Shown here: positions 6,657 to 12,010 of the stretch, piece after piece | Layout of the letters: every line of letters begins with the position of its first letter | Position numbering within the stretch: the first letter of the stretch is position 1 | Assembly (NCBI GenBank): GCA_964645285.1 | Contig: CAZYDR010000109.1 | Location: forward strand, 1 to 12,010 | Direction of reading: 5' to 3' | DNA length: 12,010 nucleotides | From: JAYZAP01 sp964645285 | GTDB lineage: Bacteria > Pseudomonadota > Alphaproteobacteria > JAAXGF01 | The notes under the pieces: model-generated | What the model was told of the DNA's origin: nothing | What the model saw: only the letters and a program-made list of their open reading frames with translations | The model's database searches: none | Position numbers and translations under genes: made by a program

Positions 6657-7567
6657 CCATTCCCGGACAATCCGGTGCGGCCGGGTCAATTGATGCGCGG
6701 ATTGCCGACCCCCGGGGCGGAATTCTGCTGATCGTCGTATCGGGCATTTTCTTTGCCGGCCTCGACGCGGGCGCCAAACATTTGACCGTGCTTTATCCCA
6801 TTCTGCAGATCACCTGGGGCCGCTATTTGTTCCAGTTGTTCATATTGCCGTTCATTCTCGGCCGGGTTCGGCCCCGTGATCTGCTGCGCACCCGGCGGCC
6901 GGTGCTCCAGGTCTTGCGCGGGTTGTTGCTCATGGGTGCAACGCTGACTTTTTTCGTTGCCGTAACCTACATTCCGCTGGCTGATTCAGCCGCCATCGGC
7001 GCCGTGGCGCCCCTGCTGGTGACCGCCCTGGCGATTCCGCTGCTTGGCGAAAAAGTCGGGGCGCGGCGTTGGGCGGCGGTGATCATCGGTCTGTTCGGCG
7101 CCTTAATCATCATCCGCCCGGGCTTCGGCACGGCCCATTGGGCCACGGTGATGCCGTTGGCCACGGCCCTGTGCTTTGCGCTTTATCAGATCGTCACACG
7201 CATCCTGGCGGCCAGCGATCCGGCGGTGACCACGTTTCTTTATACGGCTATCGTTGGAATCATCCTGTCTTCAGCCGTTACGCCGTTCATCTGGGTTCCC
7301 ATGAGCGGGTTCGACTGGCTGGTGATGATCGGCATCGGCGTGCTCGGCGGCGGGGGTCACTACTGCATCATCCAGGCCATGCGCCGGGCCCAGGCCACGG
7401 TGCTAGCACCGTTCGGCTTTATCCAGCTGATCTGGGTGACCATCGCCGGTTTTCTGATATTCGACGACTTCCCCGACATCTACACCATCACCGGCGCGGC
7501 AATCGTGGTTTCTAGCAGCATTTACGTTTTCTATCGGGAAGGCGTGGTCAAGGGCACAGGCGCCTAG
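6653..7567 (+). CDS. DMT-superfamily (EamA) transporter, second of a tandem pair
   Basis: This 304-aa integral membrane protein is a paralog of the preceding gene. Both share the GAK..L..YP.L.I.W.RYLFQ segment, the LGEKVGARRW motif (131-140 here), ALIIIRPG (150-157), and a second repeat with LAPFGFIQLIWVTI. Similarity runs end to end, pointing to tandem gene duplication. Its ATG overlaps the upstream stop in ATGA (4 nt). The pair might work as a heterodimer, or as two carriers with different substrates or directions; sequence alone does not decide. Fifty-one bases separate it from the RidA-like gene, and its TAG is at 7565-7567. Confidence 0.88.
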   Translation: MTIPGQSGAAGSIDARIADPRGGILLIVVSGIFFAGLDAGAKHLTVLYPILQITWGRYLFQLFILPFILGRVRPRDLLRTRRPVLQVLRGLLLMGATLTFFVAVTYIPLADSAAIGAVAPLLVTALAIPLLGEKVGARRWAAVIIGLFGALIIIRPGFGTAHWATVMPLATALCFALYQIVTRILAASDPAVTTFLYTAIVGIILSSAVTPFIWVPMSGFDWLVMIGIGVLGGGGHYCIIQAMRRAQATVLAPFGFIQLIWVTIAGFLIFDDFPDIYTITGAAIVVSSSIYVFYREGVVKGTGA

Positions 7568-7618
7568 CCGCCCGGCGGTTGCTGGGGTAAAGTTTTTGTC
7601 TTAGGGGAGGATATCGAG

Positions 7619-8863
7619 ATGACATTGGCACGCACACATTCATGGCCCGAGGGGCACTGGGACTGGCCCATTCATTTGTCGCACAAGCACGGCTTGCGTT
7701 GCGGCGATATGATTTTTGTCGGCGGCCAGGTCGATCTCGATTCGTCGGGCAATGTGCGCCATGGCGGCGATCTCGCGACCCAGACCGTAGAGGTCATGGC
7801 CTATATGGGGCGGGTGCTTGAGGGCTTCGACACCGATCTCGCCGATGTGGTCATGCTTACCGCCTTTTATGTCAACGACGGTACCGTCGACGAGGACGCC
7901 TTCCTGGCCAGCGTCGGGGCGACCCTGCCGCCGGGTGCGGCGCCAGCCATCACCGCCGTGGCGCTGCCCTACCTTGCCTACGAGGGCATGCTGGTAGAAA
8001 TTGAGGCCACTGCCATGCGTGGTGCTGACGGCGCCCGGCTTACCCGCGAGATCGCCTCGCCGGATGGTCTGGTGCCCTTGCCGGCGCCGTTCGTCCAAGG
8101 CGTGCGCTGCGGCGAGATGATTTTCGTCTCCGGCCAGTCGGCCCGCGACGCCGGCGGCGCAGTCGTGAGTCCCGGCGATGTTCTGGCTCAGAGCGAGATG
8201 CTCATGGAGAATATCGGCACGGTACTGGCCGCCTTCGGCGCCGACCACAACGACGCGGTGCGCTTCCGTATGTACTATGCCGCCGGTGCCACCGCCGATG
8301 ACTGGGAAGGTGCCGCCCGGGTGCGTGCCAGCTATTTTACCGAGCCCGGCCCGGCCGCCACCGGCCTGCCCGTCGAATACCTCGCCCCCGAAGGCTCCAT
8401 GGCCCGCATGGAAATTATCGCCATGATGGACACTGACGGTGAGCGCCTGCCGCGCGAGCATGTCTGGCCCGAGGGCCACTGGGATTGGCCGATCCATCTG
8501 CCCTACAAGCACGGCCTCAAATGCGGCAATATGATTTATGTGGGCGGTCAGGTGTCACTGACGCCCAAGGCCGAGGTCATCGACCCCGACGACATGCCGG
8601 CCCAGACACACACGTCTATGGCCAATATCGCCACGGTGCTGGCCCTGTTCGGCGCCGAACTCGACGATATCGTCAAGGTCGGAGCCTTCTATTCCGCCGG
8701 TTGCGGCCCCGAGGCCCTGCACGCCAACCTTAGAATTCGCTCGGACAGCTTTACCGAACCGGGGCCGGCCACGACCGGAATCCCACTGTCCTACCTTGCC
8801 TTCCCGGGCATGGTCGTTGAGTTTGAAATAATGGCCATGGCCGAACCAAAGGAATTGTCATGA
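7619..8863 (+). CDS. Three-domain RidA-like (YjgF/YER057c/UK114) fusion protein
   Basis: The 414-aa product is three RidA-like domains in a row (about 1-135, 145-270 and 278-410). Each has the core pattern of a G-x-x-C-G-x-M-I-x-V-x-G-Q strand (25-37, 161-173, 299-311), a helix with Q...M..I..VL..FGA, and a closing strand ending in E-x-x-A-M. Domains 1 and 3 also share WPEGHWDWPIHL (9-20 and 283-294). Ordinary RidA proteins are about 130 aa and form homotrimers with active sites between subunits, so this could be a single-chain trimer. The catalytic Arg of canonical RidA (Arg105 in E. coli numbering) appears to be Leu in all three domains (YLA at 118-120, 254-256 and 392-394), so classical imine deaminase activity is doubtful. 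Other members lacking Arg exist and have hydrolase or binding roles. ATG 7619 follows a strong aggggagg at 7603-7610. The gene overlaps the aminotransferase by 4 nt. Confidence 0.85.
   Translation: MTLARTHSWPEGHWDWPIHLSHKHGLRCGDMIFVGGQVDLDSSGNVRHGGDLATQTVEVMAYMGRVLEGFDTDLADVVMLTAFYVNDGTVDEDAFLASVGATLPPGAAPAITAVALPYLAYEGMLVEIEATAMRGADGARLTREIASPDGLVPLPAPFVQGVRCGEMIFVSGQSARDAGGAVVSPGDVLAQSEMLMENIGTVLAAFGADHNDAVRFRMYYAAGATADDWEGAARVRASYFTEPGPAATGLPVEYLAPEGSMARMEIIAMMDTDGERLPREHVWPEGHWDWPIHLPYKHGLKCGNMIYVGGQVSLTPKAEVIDPDDMPAQTHTSMANIATVLALFGAELDDIVKVGAFYSAGCGPEALHANLRIRSDSFTEPGPATTGIPLSYLAFPGMVVEFEIMAMAEPKELS
7643..8551 (+). repeat. Internal gene repeat: domain 1 and domain 3 starts of the RidA fusion (7643 and 8465)
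   Basis: The DNA encoding residues from W9 (base 7643) and from W283 (base 8465) is strongly similar over roughly 85 bases, mostly with third-position changes. It covers WPEGHWDWPIHL through MI.VGGQV. The middle domain, starting near 8055, is more distant and lacks the tryptophan-rich lead. This implies that the third domain is a later duplicate of the first, inserted in frame. Outside the lead the domain similarity is at protein level only. Confidence 0.75.
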
Positions 8864-10179
8864 CTGCTATACCGCTTCGTAATATCGATCTCGACAGCGC
8901 CGTTGACGACGCCAAGCGGCGCTACACCGAGGCCCGGCCCGAAAGCCTGGCGCGTTTTGAGAAGGCGCAGCAGTCGCTGCCCGGCGGCAATACCCGTTCG
9001 GGCCTCTTTTACCCGCCGTTTCCGTCGACCATTGCCGGCGGCAAGGACGCCCGGGTGTGGGATGTCGACGGCCACGACTACACCGACTTCGTAGTCGAAT
9101 ACACCGCCGGGCTCTACGGCCACTCCAACGCCAAGATCAAGGCCGCGGTCAAGCAGGCGCTCGACGACGGCATCGTGCTCGGTGGCCACAACACCGTCGA
9201 GGCGCGTTTCGCCGAGGTGCTGTGCGACCGTATCCCGTCCATCGAGCGGGTGCGGTTCTGCAACTCCGGCACCGAGGCCAACCTGATTTCGCTGAGCGCC
9301 ATGCGCATCGCCACCGGGCGCCCGGCGGTGATGGCGTTCTGGGGCGCCTACCACGGCAGCGTGCTGAGCTTCGGTGGGGGAGAGGTCTCGCTCAACGTGC
9401 CGTTCCCCATGGTCATGGCCGACTACAACGATCTTGAAGGCACCATGGCGTTGATAGAGGAGAACGCCTCCGACCTCGCCGCCGTCATTATCGAACCCAT
9501 GACCGGGGCCGGCGGCTGCATCTCGGCCGATACGGAGTTTCTCCAGGCGTTGCGCGACGCCACGGCCAAACACGGCATTATCCTGGTGTTCGACGAGGTC
9601 ATGACCTCGCGGCTGTCGCCCGGCGGCCTTCAGGCCCTCGTCGGGGTAACCCCGGACATCACCACCCTGGGCAAGTATCTCGGCGGCGGCCTAACCTTCG
9701 GCGGCTTCGGCGGCCGTGCCGACCTGATGGACCGTTTCGACCCGCGCCGGGCCGACGCCTATCCCCACTCGGGCACCTTCAACAACAACATCCTGACCAT
9801 GTCGGCGGGCTATACCGGTCTCACCGAGGTCTTCACTCCCGAGGCCAACAAGGCGCTCAACGCGGCCGGCGACGACGTCCGTCAACGCATCGGCGCGGTC
9901 ATCGAGAAACACGGCGCCACCGCCCAGGTCACCGGCCGGGGTTCGATGATGGTAGTGCATTTCTGCGACGGTCCCATGCGCGGGCCGATGGATACCGCGC
10001 GCAGCAGCAAGCAGGCCTCGACCCTGTTTCATCTCGACATGATGGGGCGCGGCAAATACGTCGTGCCGCGCGGCATGATCAACCAGTCCCTGCCCATGAC
10101 CGATGGCGACCGCGATGGTCTGGTCGAAGCGATCGATGAGTTCTTCAGTGAGTACAGCGGGTTGCTCTCGAGCGGTTGA
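8860..10179 (+). CDS. Class III PLP aminotransferase, glutamate-1-semialdehyde aminomutase-like
   Basis: This 439-aa fold-type I PLP enzyme has the class III motifs in order: PGGNTRSG at 41-48, VWDVDGHDYTDF at 66-77, NSGTEAN at 135-141 (phosphate binding), AYHG at 163-166, FDEVMTSRL at 244-252 with D245 facing the pyridine nitrogen, and TTLGKYLGGG at 268-277 with K272 as the expected Schiff-base lysine. The GGNTRSG lead and overall length fit the GSA-aminomutase-like subgroup. Many of its members are not HemL but act on other amino or keto substrates in catabolic and biosynthetic clusters. The location between a RidA-like protein and a flavoprotein argues for the latter role: transamination of an amine made in this pathway. 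It starts by ATGA overlap with the RidA gene, and its TGA at 10177-10179 is 26 bases before the next ATG. Confidence 0.9.
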   Translation: MTAIPLRNIDLDSAVDDAKRRYTEARPESLARFEKAQQSLPGGNTRSGLFYPPFPSTIAGGKDARVWDVDGHDYTDFVVEYTAGLYGHSNAKIKAAVKQALDDGIVLGGHNTVEARFAEVLCDRIPSIERVRFCNSGTEANLISLSAMRIATGRPAVMAFWGAYHGSVLSFGGGEVSLNVPFPMVMADYNDLEGTMALIEENASDLAAVIIEPMTGAGGCISADTEFLQALRDATAKHGIILVFDEVMTSRLSPGGLQALVGVTPDITTLGKYLGGGLTFGGFGGRADLMDRFDPRRADAYPHSGTFNNNILTMSAGYTGLTEVFTPEANKALNAAGDDVRQRIGAVIEKHGATAQVTGRGSMMVVHFCDGPMRGPMDTARSSKQASTLFHLDMMGRGKYVVPRGMINQSLPMTDGDRDGLVEAIDEFFSEYSGLLSSG

Positions 10180-10205
10180 ACCCGGACAACAGAGGAGTGA
10201 ATGCC

Positions 10206-12010
10206 ATGGCGTCATCTTTCCCCAATCTCTTCTCACCGCTCAAGGTCGGGCCTATCGAGATCAAGAACCGTATCTTCTCCACCGGCCACATGACCATGAT
10301 GCTGAACGGCGGTGAGCCGAGCGACGACATGGTGGCCTATCATCAGGCCCGCGCCGCAGGTGGCGCCGGACTGATTATTACCGAGGCCTCGGCGGTCCAT
10401 CCCGCCACCGCGCCCTGGCACATCTATAGCTTCTCCGACGATTGTATTGCGGGCTATCGCAAGATCGCCGACGCGGTGCAGCCCTACGGCTGCATGGTGT
10501 TCGGTCAACTCGGCCACGGTGGCGCCCACAACTACACCACACTGGACGGCACCCGGCCGATCGCCTACGGCCCGTCGGCCCTGCCTCGCGAGTGGTCGCA
10601 CAACATGCCGCGGGCCATGTCGAAGGCCGAGATCGCCGATGTGGTCGAGCACTATGGCGCTGCCGTCGGGCGCATGGCGAAGGCAGGGCTCAACGGCGTC
10701 GAGATTCTTGCCAGCCATAACCTGTTGCCGGCCCAGTTCCTCAATCCGACCAGCAACGTACGCACCGATGAATATGGCGGCAGTCCGGAAAATCGTATGC
10801 GCTTCCTGCGTGAGGTCATCGCCGCCGTGCGCGCCAACGCCACTGACGACATGGTGGTCGGCATGCGCATATCGGCCGACGAGAAGCAGCACGATGGTCT
10901 CACCCCCGAGCTTGCCCTTGATGTCTGCATGGCCCTCGACGACGACGGGGTGTTGGACTATTTCAATGTCGCCGCCGGCAGCATGTCGGGCTTGTCGGGC
11001 ATCATCCATGTGGTGCCGCCGATGAATTACGAGGGCGGCTATACCGCGCCGTTGGCCGCCGCCTTCCGTGCCAAGCTGTCCAAGCCGATATTCGTCGCCG
11101 GCCGTATCAACCAGCCGCAGATCGCCGAAACCGTGGTCGAATCGGGCCAGGCCGACATGTGCGGCATGACCCGCGCCATGATCGCCGATCCGGAGATGGC
11201 CAACAAGGCGAGCGCCGGGCGGCTCGACGACATCCGCGCCTGCATCGGCTGCAACCAGGCCTGCATCGGCCACATGCTGGGCGGCTTTCCGATTTCCTGT
11301 GTTCAGCACCCGGAGACCGGACGCGAAATTGAGTTCGGTGAGCGCCGGCCCGCGGCGACGCCAGGCACGGTCTATATCGCCGGTGGCGGGCCAGCCGGCA
11401 TGAAAGCCGCCGCAGTCGCCGCCGAACGTGGCCACAGGGCCGTCCTGTTCGAGAGTAGCGCCGTCCTTGGCGGCCAGATCAAACTCGCCCAGCTATTGCC
11501 CGGCCGGACCGAATTTGGCGGCCTGGTAACAAATCTTGCTCGTGAGATGGAACTAGCCGGCGTCGAGGTCCGCCTCAACACTACCCTGACCAAGGCCATG
11601 ATCGAGAACGACGCCCCGGATGCGGTGATCGTCGCAATTGGCGCCACGGTTAACCGGCCGGAAATCGAGGGCGATGGCGAGGCCCACATCGTCGACTCCT
11701 GGCAGGTTCTCGGCGACGAGGTCAACGTCGGCCAGCGTGTTGTCATCGCCGACTGGCGGAGCGATTGGGTCGGCCTCGGCCTGGCCGAGAAGCTGGCGTC
11801 GGCCGGCTGCTGGGTTCGCCTGGCGGTCAATGGCACCATGGCCGGGGAGACCATTGTCGGCAGCGTGCGCGACCGCTGGGTCGGCGATTTGCAGAAGCTC
11901 GGGGTCGAGATCATTCCCTATGTCAGGCTCCATGGCGCCGACGCCGACAACGTCTATCTGCAACACACCGTTAATGACGAGGCGATCATCTGCGAGGATG
12001 TCGACACCCT
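10206..12010 (+). CDS. Second TMADH/old-yellow-enzyme-type FMN, 4Fe-4S oxidoreductase (3' end outside window)
   Basis: The frame is open from ATG 10206 to the window edge (601 codons), so about 50 residues are probably missing compared with the 652-aa paralog at 2490-4448. The two align from end to end, with well over half of the N-terminal residues identical by eye (KNRIFSTGH, VAYHQARA.GGAGLII). The FMN barrel contains ILASHNLLPAQFLNP at 167-181. The 4Fe-4S cysteines are C346, C349, C353 and C365, followed by a dinucleotide motif (AGGGPAG) and DWRSDWVGLGLAEKLA. M29 occupies the position of the covalent-FMN cysteine of TMADH, so FMN is expected to be non-covalent. ASHGYLL of the paralog is ASHNLLP here, hinting at a different substrate pocket. 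ATG 10206 is chosen over the out-of-frame ATG at 10201; agaggag at 10191-10197 gives normal spacing. It probably belongs to the upstream operon. Confidence 0.88.
   Translation, partial: MASSFPNLFSPLKVGPIEIKNRIFSTGHMTMMLNGGEPSDDMVAYHQARAAGGAGLIITEASAVHPATAPWHIYSFSDDCIAGYRKIADAVQPYGCMVFGQLGHGGAHNYTTLDGTRPIAYGPSALPREWSHNMPRAMSKAEIADVVEHYGAAVGRMAKAGLNGVEILASHNLLPAQFLNPTSNVRTDEYGGSPENRMRFLREVIAAVRANATDDMVVGMRISADEKQHDGLTPELALDVCMALDDDGVLDYFNVAAGSMSGLSGIIHVVPPMNYEGGYTAPLAAAFRAKLSKPIFVAGRINQPQIAETVVESGQADMCGMTRAMIADPEMANKASAGRLDDIRACIGCNQACIGHMLGGFPISCVQHPETGREIEFGERRPAATPGTVYIAGGGPAGMKAAAVAAERGHRAVLFESSAVLGGQIKLAQLLPGRTEFGGLVTNLAREMELAGVEVRLNTTLTKAMIENDAPDAVIVAIGATVNRPEIEGDGEAHIVDSWQVLGDEVNVGQRVVIADWRSDWVGLGLAEKLASAGCWVRLAVNGTMAGETIVGSVRDRWVGDLQKLGVEIIPYVRLHGADADNVYLQHTVNDEAIICEDVDT

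Noticed and set aside
7568..7600. Possible terminator after the second DMT gene (short GC-rich symmetry near 7568 and a T-run near 7592)
   Set aside because: The symmetric arms are too short, the T-run is not directly after a stem, and the surrounding gene order favours continued transcription.
7640..8512. 290-codon minus-strand frame opposite the RidA fusion gene
   Set aside because: Its length follows from GC-rich codon bias. The plus strand shows triplicated RidA motifs and a strong Shine-Dalgarno sequence.
8791..9573. Long minus-strand open frame opposite the aminotransferase gene
   Set aside because: It is a shadow frame of GC-rich coding DNA. The plus strand encodes all class III aminotransferase motifs, and the minus-strand product resembles nothing known to me.
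10233..11435. 400-codon minus-strand open frame at the right end
   Set aside because: The plus strand here encodes the second TMADH-like protein with intact FMN, Fe-S and dinucleotide motifs through to the window edge. The opposite frame is a shadow.
1..12010. tRNA, rRNA, riboswitch or CRISPR array
   Set aside because: No regularly spaced short repeats, tRNA-like cloverleaf or conserved rRNA stretches were recognised by eye on either strand.

Overview
The window joins two unlike regions. Bases 1 to about 2455 are a mobile-element zone with moderate, mixed base composition. Bases 2490 to 12010 are a compact, GC-rich metabolic gene cluster with tightly packed, partly overlapping genes. The high GC, the codon choice and the class of IS6-family element suggest a proteobacterium, most likely an alphaproteobacterium. 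That is inference, because no rRNA or other taxonomic marker is present.

Mobile zone: the 3' part of an IS6-family transposase gene enters from the left edge (1-462), and its element ends in a recognisable right terminal inverted repeat at 515. Next comes a complete sbcB-type exodeoxyribonuclease I gene (535-1950). A second IS6 element of the same kind and orientation begins at 2023, but its transposase gene is cut off at 2339. It abuts a 116-bp MITE-like remnant (2340-2455) that has both ends of a related IS6 element and almost nothing between them, in inverted orientation. So exonuclease I lies between two directly oriented IS6 copies, with a scar on the right side.

Metabolic cluster: a flavin/iron-sulfur oxidoreductase of the trimethylamine dehydrogenase / old yellow enzyme type (2490-4448, minus strand) is transcribed divergently from a plus-strand run. 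That run encodes a creatinase/ectoine-hydrolase-like M24 protein (4594-5754), two tandem DMT/EamA transporters (5754-6656 and 6653-7567), a protein made of three fused RidA-like domains (7619-8863), a class III PLP aminotransferase resembling glutamate-1-semialdehyde aminomutase (8860-10179), and a second paralogous flavin/Fe-S oxidoreductase that runs off the right edge (10206->12010). Start/stop overlaps (1 nt, 4 nt, 4 nt) and short gaps (51 and 26 nt) argue for one operon.

Possible joint role (inference): uptake or export through the DMT pair, opening of an amide, lactam or guanidino-type bond by the metal-less M24 protein, oxidative N-demethylation or C-N oxidation by the two flavoproteins, transamination by the aminotransferase, and binding of reactive or unstable intermediates by the RidA-like protein. 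A nitrogenous compound such as a methylated or cyclic amino acid or betaine fits best, but the sequence does not identify the substrate. The two most unusual proteins are the single-chain three-domain RidA protein, which lacks the usual catalytic arginine in every domain, and the M24 protein, in which all five metal-ligand positions are replaced. No transcriptional regulator, RNA gene, CRISPR array or convincing terminator was seen.
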